Of a DNA stretch of 64,000 nt, positions 25,204-33,424 are shown one piece after another; positions within the stretch are counted from its first letter, which is position 1; the number at the start of each line of letters is the position of its first letter. The DNA lies in NCBI GenBank assembly GCA_947089145.1, contig CAMUJH010000014.1, positions 1 to 64,000 of the forward strand, in the 5' to 3' direction. The notes under the pieces are model-generated. The model had not been told where the DNA came from and did not search any database. It saw nothing but the letters and a program-made list of their open reading frames with translations. The position numbers and the translations under genes are program-made. The stretch is from an uncultured Hungatella sp. (GTDB lineage Bacteria; Bacillota; Clostridia; Lachnospirales; Lachnospiraceae).

Positions 25204-25232
25204 TTGTCATTTCATTGAACTCATAGTACAAT
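25204..25232 (+). promoter_or_regulatory. promoter of the methionine synthase operon
   Basis: -35 TTGTCA (25204-25209), 17-bp spacer, -10 TACAAT (25227-25232). The ~90-nt leader is too short for a complete cobalamin riboswitch, and no S-box or B12-box sequence was seen. Confidence 0.65.
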
Positions 25233-25330
25233 GGCAATCAGCAGTTGAAAGAATGTCTGGGAATCCAAACTGCCCAAAAGCGTGCAGGGAAGATTCACAA
25301 TGGGCTTTGAATAGGCGTGGGAGGCAGACG

Positions 25331-26017
25331 ATGAATCTTGAAGAAACCTTTCGATATCTGGGATATAAAGGAAATAAGGCCGATGAACAGACGTTGAAAT
25401 TGGCGGAGGAATGCTGGCAGGAGTTGGAGCAAAGAGCGGAAAAAAGATCGTGCCATCAAGAGTTCCCTCTATCCTTTCAGGACGGGAAACTGGATATGGG
25501 ATGCTTTCAGACGAAAAGCCAGGCGCTGGAGAAAAACTTAAAAGGATGCAGCCGTGTGGTACTGTTTGCGGCTACCCTGGGGGTTCAGGCAGATAACCTG
25601 ATTCGCAGATACAGCCATGTGCAGATTAGCAGGGCCGTGGTAATGCAGGCGGCAGCGGCAGCTATGCTTGAGGATTATTGTGATCAGGTTAATCAGGAAA
25701 TACGACAGGAATATGAAAAGAAAGGCTTGTATCTGCGGCCCCGCTTCAGCCCGGGATACGGGGACTTTTCCCTGAACTGCCAGCCGGCGCTTATAAGGGG
25801 GCTGGAGGCAGGGAAGCGTATAGGCATCACCCTGACAGACAGTCTGCTGATGATGCCGTCGAAATCGGTGACAGCGGTCATAGGGGTCAGCCCGGCCCCG
25901 GCAAAGAGGAACTGGAATGGACAGATTCAAGCTGTTTCGGATGGGAGCAGACAGAATACAAAAGGATGCGCAGCATGCAATAAGACAGATTGTCTTTATA
26001 GGAGGGAAAACATATGA
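25331..26017 (+). CDS. methionine synthase reactivation-domain protein (stand-alone)
   Basis: A 228-residue protein resembling the C-terminal AdoMet-binding reactivation domain of MetH, here as its own gene. The segment LYLRPRFSPGYGDFSLNCQP contains the RxxPGYG-type SAM-binding motif, and SVTAVIGVSPA follows. The C-terminus has a Cys cluster (CAACNKTDC). The ATG at 25331 follows GGAG with 7-nt spacing; an upstream start at 25253 is not supported. Its stop overlaps the start of the methionine synthase gene by 4 bp, and the partner gene lacks this domain, so the two products probably act as one enzyme. Confidence 0.88.
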   Translation: MNLEETFRYLGYKGNKADEQTLKLAEECWQELEQRAEKRSCHQEFPLSFQDGKLDMGCFQTKSQALEKNLKGCSRVVLFAATLGVQADNLIRRYSHVQISRAVVMQAAAAAMLEDYCDQVNQEIRQEYEKKGLYLRPRFSPGYGDFSLNCQPALIRGLEAGKRIGITLTDSLLMMPSKSVTAVIGVSPAPAKRNWNGQIQAVSDGSRQNTKGCAACNKTDCLYRRENI

Positions 26018-28503
26018 GTACCAATATACTGGAGGAGATAAACAGGCGGAAAGTGTTTTGCGACGGAGGCATGGGAAGTCTTTTGCAGGCCAGGGGACTT
26101 AAGGCGGGGGAACTGCCGGAAACCTGGAATTTGCTGCACCCAGAGATTTTAAAGGAAATTCATGAGGCATATCTGGAAGCAGGGTGTGATATTGTGACTA
26201 CCAATACCTTTGGCGCCAACAGGCTCAAATATCCGGCAGGAGGAGATTTTGATTTAGAAGCAATTATAAAGGCGGCTGTAGAGAATGCCAGATGGGCGGT
26301 AAAAAAGGCAGGAAAAGGATTTGTGGCCCTGGATCTAGGCCCTACAGGAAAACTTTTGAAACCTTTGGGAGATCTGGATTTTGATGATGCCTACCACATA
26401 TACAGGGAAGCTGTGGTAACAGGATGCCAGGCAGGGGCGGATCTGATCCTGATAGAAACCATGAGCGACAGCTATGAGGCCAAGGCGGCAGTGCTGGCGG
26501 CAAAAGAGAACAGCAGCCTTCCGGTGTTTGCCACCATGATATTTGACGGAAAAGGAAAGCTTCTCACCGGAGGAAATGTAGAGTCCGTTGTGGCGCTGTT
26601 GGAGGGGCTGGGTGTAGACGCTTTGGGAATTAACTGCGGCCTGGGACCGGTACAGATGAAAGATATTTTAAAGGAAATCCTGGCCGCTGCATCAATACCG
26701 GTGATTGTCAACCCAAATGCAGGACTCCCCAGGAGTGAAAATGGAACTACAGTATACGATATTGATGAAGACCAGTTTGCAGCCGTAATGGAAGAGATCG
26801 GTGAGATGGGTGCCAATGTGCTGGGCGGCTGCTGCGGAACCACGCCGGGTCATATCCGGAAGCTGACAGACCGATGCAAAAACCAGAGACAGGTATTGCC
26901 GACTCAGAAAAACCGGACAGTAGTCTCTTCCTACACCCACGTCGTGGTAATAGACAAGGACCCGGTGATTATCGGGGAGCGTATTAATCCTACAGGGAAG
27001 TCCAAATTTAAACAGGCTTTGAGGGAGCATAATCTGGAGTACATTCTTCAGGAGGGCGTGGTTCAGCAGGATCAGGGCGCCCATGTACTTGACGTCAATG
27101 TAGGCCTGCCGGAGATTGACGAGCCCCGCATGATGGAAGAAGTGATCAAAGAATTACAGAGCATCATTGATCTGCCACTGCAGATTGACACGTCAGATCT
27201 GACGGCCATGGAGCGGGCCATGAGAATATATAACGGAAAGCCGCTGATCAACTCCGTCAACGGGAAGAAAGAATCCATGGAGGCAATATTCCCCCTGGTC
27301 AAACGGTATGGCGGCGTGGTGGTGGCCCTGGCCCTGGACGAGAACGGGATACCGGATACGGCAGACGGGCGGATTCAGATAGCAGAGAAAATCTACAAAA
27401 AGGCGGCTGAATATGGAATCCAGGCAAAGGATATTCTCATTGACGGGCTCTGCCTGACCGTAAGCTCTGACAGCAAGGGCGCCCTGACCACTCTGGAAAC
27501 CTTGAGAAGAGTGAAAGACCAGCTTGGCGGGAAGACGATTTTAGGAGTGTCGAATATCTCCTTCGGCCTTCCTCAAAGGGAGATTATCAACGGAGCGTTC
27601 TTTACTATGGCCATGGCAAACGGGCTGAACGCGGCGATCATCAACCCCAATTCCCAGATAATGATGAAAGCCTATTACAGTTTTCGGGCGCTGGCGGATC
27701 TGGACAGACAGTGCGGGGACTATATTGAAGTTTACGGCAGCCCTTCGGCGGGAAGCGGGGCCGGGGCCGCCAAAGGGACAGGGGAGAAAAGCGAAAACAG
27801 CAGCATGGCAGGCAGGGGCCTGTCATCTGGCCGACCCGGCGCTTTAGCCGGCAGTCTTTCGGCAGGAGCCAATGCCATGGAACTTGGGGACTGTATCCGC
27901 AGGGGGCTGAAGGAGCGCGCCCATGAGGCGGTGAAAGAACTTCTGACCCAAAAAGGTGCTCTGGATATTATCCATGAGGAGATGATTCCGGCCCTGGACT
28001 ACGTGGGAAAGGGGTTTGAAAAAGGAACGGTTTTCCTCCCTCAGCTGCTTATGAGTGCAGAAGCGGCCAAGGCGGCTTTTGACGTCATTAAAGACGAAAT
28101 GTCAAAAAGCGGCCTCAGCCAGGAGAAAAAAGGTACGATTGTGCTTGCCACGGTGAAGGGGGATATTCATGACATTGGGAAAAATATTGTGAAAGTCCTT
28201 TTGGAAAATTACAGCTATGAAGTGCTGGATCTGGGGAAAGACGTTGCGCCGGAGCACATTGTGGAAACGGCAGTGGAACACCATGTGCCTCTGGTAGGCT
28301 TAAGCGCTTTAATGACCACCACGGTTCCCAGCATGGAGGAAACCATAAAAAAGCTGAGAGAAGAAGCCCCATGGGTAAAAGTAATGGTAGGCGGTGCCGT
28401 GCTTACAGAAGAATACGCCCGTACCATTGGCGCCGATCAGTACTGCAGGGACGCCATGGCATCCGTGAAATTTGCAGAATCTGTGATAATGGAGGATTCC
28501 TGA
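26014..28503 (+). CDS. metH: cobalamin-dependent methionine synthase lacking the reactivation domain
   Basis: An 829-residue protein that transfers methyl from 5-methyl-THF via cobalamin to homocysteine. Order: homocysteine-binding barrel (1-~290, zinc Cys in INCG near 208 and GGCCGTT near 271), pterin-binding domain (~315-570, GERINPTGKSKF), a Gly/Ser/Ala-rich linker (~575-620), a cobalamin cap, and the B12-binding domain with DIHDIGKN (~717). The C-terminal SAM reactivation domain of full-length MetH is absent and is supplied by the preceding gene (4-bp overlap). The low-complexity linker is unusually long. Confidence 0.94.
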   Translation: MSTNILEEINRRKVFCDGGMGSLLQARGLKAGELPETWNLLHPEILKEIHEAYLEAGCDIVTTNTFGANRLKYPAGGDFDLEAIIKAAVENARWAVKKAGKGFVALDLGPTGKLLKPLGDLDFDDAYHIYREAVVTGCQAGADLILIETMSDSYEAKAAVLAAKENSSLPVFATMIFDGKGKLLTGGNVESVVALLEGLGVDALGINCGLGPVQMKDILKEILAAASIPVIVNPNAGLPRSENGTTVYDIDEDQFAAVMEEIGEMGANVLGGCCGTTPGHIRKLTDRCKNQRQVLPTQKNRTVVSSYTHVVVIDKDPVIIGERINPTGKSKFKQALREHNLEYILQEGVVQQDQGAHVLDVNVGLPEIDEPRMMEEVIKELQSIIDLPLQIDTSDLTAMERAMRIYNGKPLINSVNGKKESMEAIFPLVKRYGGVVVALALDENGIPDTADGRIQIAEKIYKKAAEYGIQAKDILIDGLCLTVSSDSKGALTTLETLRRVKDQLGGKTILGVSNISFGLPQREIINGAFFTMAMANGLNAAIINPNSQIMMKAYYSFRALADLDRQCGDYIEVYGSPSAGSGAGAAKGTGEKSENSSMAGRGLSSGRPGALAGSLSAGANAMELGDCIRRGLKERAHEAVKELLTQKGALDIIHEEMIPALDYVGKGFEKGTVFLPQLLMSAEAAKAAFDVIKDEMSKSGLSQEKKGTIVLATVKGDIHDIGKNIVKVLLENYSYEVLDLGKDVAPEHIVETAVEHHVPLVGLSALMTTTVPSMEETIKKLREEAPWVKVMVGGAVLTEEYARTIGADQYCRDAMASVKFAESVIMEDS

Positions 28504-28504
28504 T

Positions 28505-29101
28505 ATGGAGTATGGGCTGATGGGAGCGCAGATAGCCGGAGGCTGGGGAGCGCTGGGCCAGTGGGAATTTGAGATTCTGTATGGGCTGCAGAAGCTTCAC
28601 GGCCCGTGGCTGGATCAGGTGATGACATTTATTACCAGTCTGGCAGACCATGGGAGAATGTGGATATTGCTGGGGCTTTTGTTTCTGTGCTTTTCTAAGA
28701 CCAGGCGTCTGGGTGTGTCATTGCTGCTGTCCATAGGGTTAGGATATGTGACAGGGAATCTGATAATGAAACATCTTTTTGCCAGAAGCCGTCCCTGCTG
28801 GATTTTGCCGCAGGTGCCCCTTTTAATACCGATACCCATGGATTATTCTTTTCCGTCGGGCCATACGCTGGTTTCTTTTGAGGGAGCATATTCCATATGG
28901 AGGCATAATCGGAGATGGGGGACTGGGGCGTTTGCCGGGGCGGCGCTGATTGCATTATCCAGGATGTATCTTTTTGTACATTTTCCCACAGATGTTATGG
29001 CAGGAGCAATGTTAGGACTCGTCAATGGCCTGGGTGGGGAATGGCTGGCCAAAGATTTGGAAAAGCGTGTTTGCCTGCGGAAAACTGTGACAAAAAAATG
29101 A
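28505..29101 (+). CDS. PAP2 family membrane phosphatase
   Basis: A 198-residue polytopic protein with the phosphatidic-acid-phosphatase/haloperoxidase motifs. Motif 1 is K-x6-RP (KHLFARSRPC), motif 2 is PSGHT, and motif 3 is SRMYLFVHFPTD. These give the His/Arg active site that dephosphorylates lipid phosphates such as undecaprenyl pyrophosphate or phosphatidic acid. About five membrane spans. It starts 1 bp after metH and is probably in the same transcript, without an obvious functional link. Confidence 0.9.
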   Translation: MEYGLMGAQIAGGWGALGQWEFEILYGLQKLHGPWLDQVMTFITSLADHGRMWILLGLLFLCFSKTRRLGVSLLLSIGLGYVTGNLIMKHLFARSRPCWILPQVPLLIPIPMDYSFPSGHTLVSFEGAYSIWRHNRRWGTGAFAGAALIALSRMYLFVHFPTDVMAGAMLGLVNGLGGEWLAKDLEKRVCLRKTVTKK

Positions 29102-29120
29102 GGAGCGGAAAAAAGATATT

Positions 29121-29702
29121 TTGAGGGTGGGGAAGACTTTGAAGATTAAGGATTTATTTTTAACATTTATGAAAATCGGGCTGTTTACCTTTGGAGGCGG
29201 CTATGCCATGATTCCTATAATAGAAGATATTTGCGTGGACAAAAGAAGATGGATCAGCCATGATGAAATGATGGAGATTACGGTTATCGCAGAAGCCACT
29301 CCAGGCCCCATTGCTATTAATTGTGCCACCTTTGTGGGATATAAGCAGGCAGGGGCAGCAGGAGCAGGAGCTGCAACCCTGGGAGTTATTCTGCCGTCAT
29401 TTTGTATTATATTTGTCATCTCCATGTGCCTTGAGCACTTTCTCGAGATTACATGGGTGGCCAATGCATTCCGGGGAATCAAAATTGCGGTTGGCATTCT
29501 CATATTGAATGCAGCGGTAAATATGATAAAAAAGATGCCCAAAAAGCCGATGCCGGTTTTGACAATGGCAGTTTCCTGCTTTACAATGATTTTGTCGGAC
29601 CTGTTTTCATGGCGGGTTTCTACAGTCGTCCTGATGGTGGCTGCTGCCGGATTCAGCCTTTCGGTATATGGTGTGAAGCAGTTGGAGAAAAGAGGAAGGT
29701 AA
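29121..29702 (+). CDS. chromate transporter family protein, first half
   Basis: A single-domain ChrA (CHR) protein of ~190 residues with the family signature FTFGGGYAMIPIIE and the EATPGPIAINCATFVGY motif, and about six membrane spans. In two-gene CHR transporters two short proteins pair to make one carrier, and the next gene is the partner. Start choice is uncertain: TTG at 29121, or TTG at 29139 (MKIKDLFLTF), which matches family N-termini better. The real substrate may be an anion other than chromate. Confidence 0.85.
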   Translation: MRVGKTLKIKDLFLTFMKIGLFTFGGGYAMIPIIEDICVDKRRWISHDEMMEITVIAEATPGPIAINCATFVGYKQAGAAGAGAATLGVILPSFCIIFVISMCLEHFLEITWVANAFRGIKIAVGILILNAAVNMIKKMPKKPMPVLTMAVSCFTMILSDLFSWRVSTVVLMVAAAGFSLSVYGVKQLEKRGR

Positions 29703-29708
29703 CCGGGT

Positions 29709-30269
29709 ATGAGTGTGATTTGGCAGTTGTTTTTTGGATTTTTCCGCGTCGGGTGTTTTGCCTTTGGAGGAGCTTATGGAGCGATTCCCCTGATACGGGA
29801 CGTGGTCTTAAGCCATGGATGGCTGGATGATGAGACTTTAACCTATTTCATTGCTGTCAGCGAGAGCACGCCAGGACCGATTATGGTGAATCTTGCCACT
29901 TATATTGGAAGCACGCAGGCCGGCTTTTGGGGCGCTGTTGCCGCAACAGTGGCGGTGACGCTTCCGGCATTTGTGCTGATTATTATTATAATTGCCATGA
30001 TGAGAAACGCAGTGGAGAACCAATATGTAAAAGCCATGCTGGATGGCGTCAAACCATGTATTGCCGGGATTATTCTGGCTACGGGAGGCTATATGACTGT
30101 CAAAGGCTGTGCAGCGGCAAAACCTTTTAGCCCAGACATTCAGGGAATGACGATTGCGGCGGTGCTGGCCGGCATTTTGCTGGTGCGGGGCAAAAGGAAA
30201 AAGAAGATATCACCGATTCTGCTGATACTTCTGTCAGCCTGTCTGGGGATTTGCATATATGGAATGTAA
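29709..30269 (+). CDS. chromate transporter family protein, second half
   Basis: A 186-residue partner of the preceding gene (6-bp gap). It carries FAFGGAYGAIPLIRD and SESTPGPIMVNLATYIG, the same two CHR motifs, and five or six hydrophobic spans. Split CHR pairs are common in Firmicutes, and the two are expected to form a heterodimer. The gene ends 85 bp before a large inverted repeat. Confidence 0.87.
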   Translation: MSVIWQLFFGFFRVGCFAFGGAYGAIPLIRDVVLSHGWLDDETLTYFIAVSESTPGPIMVNLATYIGSTQAGFWGAVAATVAVTLPAFVLIIIIIAMMRNAVENQYVKAMLDGVKPCIAGIILATGGYMTVKGCAAAKPFSPDIQGMTIAAVLAGILLVRGKRKKKISPILLILLSACLGICIYGM

Positions 30270-30353
30270 CCATGGCCCCAGGTACTGTGTACTGTCTTGC
30301 AGGCAGTAAATGTATGATCAGGCGGCAATGTCATTTAGCTAAGGTTGCCGCAG

Positions 30354-30473
30354 GCCCCAAGGGCTCCATCTCCTGTCAGGGCTCAGAATTGCCAAATGTT
30401 CCGAAGAATCCGAAAAACAGGTTTCTTCTCCACGGCATTAATTCACCCTGACAGGAGATGGAGCCCTTGGGGC
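30354..30473. repeat. 120-bp element with 28-bp perfect terminal inverted repeats
   Basis: 30354-30381 is the exact reverse complement of 30446-30473 (arm starts GCCCCAAGGGCTCC). The 64-nt interior has further complementary blocks (GAAGAA with TTCTTC, GCC with GGC), so the whole can fold into one long hairpin. It lies between the chr gene pair and the ABC-F promoter. No target duplication, T run or reading frame is evident. It could be a miniature transposon, a structured RNA or a strong bidirectional stop. Confidence 0.8.
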
Positions 30474-30517
30474 AAAAGAAGAATTCGCTTAACTGTTATG
30501 ACATTGGATCAGGCGTA

Positions 30518-30546
30518 TTGACAGATGCCTGGTTTCGTGCTAGAAT
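30518..30546 (+). promoter_or_regulatory. promoter of the ABC-F leader transcript
   Basis: Perfect -35 TTGACA (30518-30523), 17-bp spacer, -10 TAGAAT (30541-30546). The transcript would start near 30553, giving a leader of roughly 310 nt before the ABC-F start codon. Confidence 0.8.
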
Positions 30547-30552
30547 ACGGAC

Positions 30553-30867
30553 AATGAATGTGAGAGGGGTGAGAGGATGAGATAACGGCCTGCGAATGTA
30601 ACCGCATAAGAGATCAGGCTCGTGCCTGTTTATTTCTTATGCCTGTTTTGCAGGAACGTTTCCTTGTCCGCCCCTTTATTTTTGTGCAGAAATTATCAGC
30701 TGCTGTCAGGCAGAGGGTATGCCGGTTCGTGTGTGCTTTTTCGGTAAACTTGCAGAAACATTTCTCTTTTTGAAATGGCGGGGAATTGAAGGTTCGATTC
30801 TTGCAGCCATTTTTTGTATTGCAATAAATGCTGAGAGGTTGCAGTACAGTGTAAAGGAGGAATGTAT
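30553..30867 (+). promoter_or_regulatory. long structured leader of the ABC-F gene
   Basis: About 310 nt without a normal gene. An early stem-loop pairs GCATAAG with CTTATGC around an inner CAGGC/GCCTG stem (~30603-30643). A second stem-loop with a U run (30773-30816) looks like an intrinsic terminator. A short reading frame overlaps this terminator and the ABC-F start. Long leaders with attenuators are known for antibiotic-responsive ABC-F and erm genes; application here is inference. Confidence 0.6.
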
Positions 30868-30877
30868 ATGTCATTGA
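30719..30877 (+). CDS. possible regulatory upstream ORF overlapping the ABC-F start
   Basis: A 52-codon frame starting ATG at 30719 after AGAGGG and ending at 30875-30877, 10 bp inside the ABC-F gene. It runs through the candidate terminator at 30773-30816, so translating ribosomes would disrupt that hairpin. The peptide (MPVRVCFFGKLAETFLFLKW...) is hydrophobic and resembles no family I know. The ribosome site is weak and close. Confidence 0.3.
   Translation: MPVRVCFFGKLAETFLFLKWRGIEGSILAAIFCIAINAERLQYSVKEECICH
30773..30816 (+). terminator. candidate attenuator terminator in the ABC-F leader
   Basis: Arms AAATGGC (30773-30779) and GCCATTT (30806-30812), with an inner GAAT/ATTC pairing, followed by a run of T up to 30815. 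It sits ~50 bp before the ABC-F start codon, in the leader, as expected of a conditional terminator. Confidence 0.55.
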
Positions 30878-32433
30878 TTCGGGTATCCGATTTGTCATTT
30901 ACCTATGAGGGCAGCTACGTGCCGGTATTTGAAAACGTTTCCTTTCAGATTGATACAGACTGGAAGCTGGGGCTTACAGGGAGAAATGGAAGAGGGAAAA
31001 CTACGTTTCTGCGTCTTCTGATGGGGGATTATGAATATGATGGCAGCATCGGGGCCAGCGTGGAGTTTGACTATTTTCCCTTTCCTGTTGAGAACCCAGA
31101 GGCGGATACGCTGGAAGTGATTCTGGGGCAGATGCCTGATGTAGAATTCTGGCAGCTGAAACGAGAGCTTTTGAGGCTTCACGTAAAGGAAGACGTTTTG
31201 TACCGGCCTGTTGGGACCTTGTCCCACGGAGAAAGGACGAAAGTGCTTTTAGCTGCCCTTTTTGTCCGGGAGAACAGGTTCCTTTTAATTGACGAGCCTA
31301 CCAATCATCTGGATCTGGAGGGAAGAAAACTTCTTGGAGAGTATTTAAGCCAGAAGAAAGGATTTATTCTGGTATCCCATGACAGAGCATTTCTGGATTC
31401 CTGCATTGACCATATGCTGTCAATAAATAAAGCGGATATTCAGGTGCAGAAGGGGAATTTTTCAGTATGGTATGAAAATAAGCAACGGCAGGACGCCTGC
31501 GAGGCGGCCAGGCAGCAGCAACTGAAAAAGGAAATTGGACGGCTGCAAGAGACGGCACGGCAGGCTGGAAACTGGGGGGATCAGGTAGAGTCTACAAAAA
31601 TCGGAAAAAAGTCTTTAAACTATGACAGGAACAGAGACTATGTAGGGGAGAAATCCCGGAGAATGCAGCAGAGACGGAAGAATCTGGAGCGAAGGCAGGA
31701 GCGGGCCATAGATGAGAAAAGCCAGCTTTTGAAAAACGTAGAGACAGCGGAAAGCTTAAGGCTGGAGCCGCTTTCCTTCCATAAGGAAATACTGGTGGAG
31801 GCGAAAGAGCTGATGATAGGGTATGGAGCTAAGACAGTCTGCGGCCCCGTTAGCTTTCAGATAAAAGGCGGAGACAGAGTCCTGCTTCAGGGGGCGAACG
31901 GGTGCGGAAAATCCAGCATTATGAAGGTGATTTTGGAACAGGCAGGCCAAAGAAGCCTCGGCTGCAGAAAAGAAAATATGCCAAAGCAGGAGGGAACTGA
32001 CAGGAAGGAGGAAGCCTTGACAGTTCCAAAGATAACAGGCGGAACTCTGGAAACGGCAGGCGGTCTGAGGATTTCCTGGATTTCCCAGAGCACGGATCAC
32101 CTGAAAGGTTCCCTGGACGATTATATCAGGCAGCAGGCAGCAGACGGGACTTTAATCAGAGCGCTGCTGCGGAAGATGGATTTTTCAAGGGAGCAGTTTG
32201 AGGCGCCTTTGGAATCCTACAGCGAGGGACAGAAGAAAAAGGTGCTGATTGCAGGAAGTCTGTGCCAGCAGGCCCATTTGTATATCTGGGATGAACCTTT
32301 TAATTATATTGACCTTTATTCCAGGATGCAGATTGAAGAACTGATCCGCACCTGGAGTCCTACGCTTTTGTGCGTGGAACATGACAAAGCGTTTGGGGAG
32401 GCCATAGAAGCCAACGATGTACTAGTTTCTTGA
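30868..32433 (+). CDS. Lsa-family ABC-F ribosomal protection protein
   Basis: A 521-residue cytosolic tandem ABC ATPase without membrane spans. Sites: Walker A GRNGRGKT (~37-44), signature LSHGERTK, Walker B FLLIDEPTNHLD; second half GANGCGKS, SYSEGQKKK, WDEPFNYID. The opening FTYEGSYVPVFENVSFQIDT and the linker segment FSVWYENKQRQDA are typical of Lsa proteins, which displace lincosamides, streptogramin A and pleuromutilins from the ribosome. The resistance phenotype is inferred from family. The ATG at 30868 has AAGGAGG 7 nt upstream; an ATG at 30862 abuts it. Confidence 0.9.
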   Translation: MSLIRVSDLSFTYEGSYVPVFENVSFQIDTDWKLGLTGRNGRGKTTFLRLLMGDYEYDGSIGASVEFDYFPFPVENPEADTLEVILGQMPDVEFWQLKRELLRLHVKEDVLYRPVGTLSHGERTKVLLAALFVRENRFLLIDEPTNHLDLEGRKLLGEYLSQKKGFILVSHDRAFLDSCIDHMLSINKADIQVQKGNFSVWYENKQRQDACEAARQQQLKKEIGRLQETARQAGNWGDQVESTKIGKKSLNYDRNRDYVGEKSRRMQQRRKNLERRQERAIDEKSQLLKNVETAESLRLEPLSFHKEILVEAKELMIGYGAKTVCGPVSFQIKGGDRVLLQGANGCGKSSIMKVILEQAGQRSLGCRKENMPKQEGTDRKEEALTVPKITGGTLETAGGLRISWISQSTDHLKGSLDDYIRQQAADGTLIRALLRKMDFSREQFEAPLESYSEGQKKKVLIAGSLCQQAHLYIWDEPFNYIDLYSRMQIEELIRTWSPTLLCVEHDKAFGEAIEANDVLVS

Positions 32434-32482
32434 GAAAAGTTATGAGCCGGCAGTACAAGATTTGCCAGTTGCTGAAAAACAA

Positions 32483-32511
32483 GTGACATTTGCCGCAAAA
32501 AATGATAAAAT
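32483..32511 (+). promoter_or_regulatory. promoter of the ferritin gene
   Basis: -35 GTGACA (32483-32488), 17-bp spacer, -10 TAAAAT (32506-32511), ~30 bp before the start codon. No Fur or PerR box was recognised. Confidence 0.65.
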
Positions 32512-32542
32512 AATTCATAATCACAAAGGAGGAGATTTTAAT

Positions 32543-33055
32543 ATGTTAGATGCAAAAGTGGCAGAACTGCTGAATACGCAGGTAAACAAGGAGTTTTATT
32601 CCGCATATCTGTATCTGGATTTTTCTAATTACTATATGGATCAGGGGCTGGAGGGCTTTGGAAACTGGTACAAGGTTCAGGCCCAGGAGGAGCGGGATCA
32701 TGCCATGCTGTTTATGCAGTATCTGCAGAATAACGGGTGCAAGGTAACATTAGAAGCCATTGACAAGCCGAACAGTGAACTGAAAGGATTTGCAGACCCC
32801 CTTCGTGCAGGATATGAGCATGAGCAGTATGTAACCAGCCTGATTCATACGATCTATGAAGCGGCAGGCGAGGCGAAAGATTTCCGCACCATGCAGTTTT
32901 TAGACTGGTTTGTGAAAGAGCAGGGCGAGGAAGAAACCAATGCAGAGGCGCTGATTAAGAAGTTTGATCTGTTCGGCTCAGACCCAAGGGCTCTTTACAT
33001 GCTGGACAGCGAACTGGGAGCAAGAACATATTCCGCACCATCCCTGGTACTGTAA
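32543..33055 (+). CDS. ferritin
   Basis: A 170-residue bacterial non-heme ferritin (FtnA type) that oxidises and stores iron in 24-subunit shells. Four-helix bundle with di-iron ligands in NKEFYSAYLYLDF (Glu), AQEERDHAMLF (E-x2-H) and KEQGEEETNAE (Q/E-E-E). The ATG at 32543 follows AAAGGAGGAG. An upstream frame to 32462 overlaps the promoter. The stop codon is the first base region of repeat A3. Confidence 0.95.
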   Translation: MLDAKVAELLNTQVNKEFYSAYLYLDFSNYYMDQGLEGFGNWYKVQAQEERDHAMLFMQYLQNNGCKVTLEAIDKPNSELKGFADPLRAGYEHEQYVTSLIHTIYEAAGEAKDFRTMQFLDWFVKEQGEEETNAEALIKKFDLFGSDPRALYMLDSELGARTYSAPSLVL

Positions 33056-33160
33056 ACCCCCATCTGCCCGGCGGGGAGGCACCATTGCCCATGAAAGTCT
33101 GGCGGGCGCATTTGGCATCCCAGAATGCATACCGCCTGATCGGCGGCGGGACTGTCATGG
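33053..33160 (+). repeat. family A dispersed repeat, copy A3
   Basis: Begins at the ferritin stop codon. Core GGCGGGCGCATTTGGCATCC at 33101-33120, third hairpin ACCGCCTGATCGGCGG. It runs directly into family B copy B2 at 33161 with no spacer. Confidence 0.9.
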
Positions 33161-33322
33161 ATGTACTCTCGGAATCTCTCCAGCACCTGCCTTTGCGGCT
33201 GATTTTCCGTCATATGCGCATAAATTTAATCAACGTACGTTTCACGTACGCCTCATAAATTTATGCACATCTGACAAAAATCGTCTCACAAAATCAGGCA
33301 CAGAGAGACTTCGAGAGTACAT
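33161..33322 (+). repeat. family B palindromic repeat, copy B2
   Basis: 162 bp with near-perfect 20-bp terminal inverted repeats (ATGTACTCTCGGAATCTCTC against GAGAGACTTCGAGAGTACAT), inner arms CATAAATTTA/TAAATTTATG and a centre CAACGTACG-TTTCA-CGTACGCCTC. It closely matches B1 (20367-20536) and abuts repeat A3. Confidence 0.92.
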
Positions 33323-33424
33323 ATGGTGCATAGGGAGAAAGGCTGCAGAGGTTAAGGACAGCCCCCAGTGGTCTGGACAATGCTTTTTGTCAGCTCCGGG
33401 GCTGTTTCTGACAGAGGAAAAAAG

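Noticed and set aside
25233-25330. Cobalamin or SAM riboswitch before the methionine synthase operon
   Set aside because: The leader is only ~90 nt and none of the conserved B12-box or S-box blocks were found.
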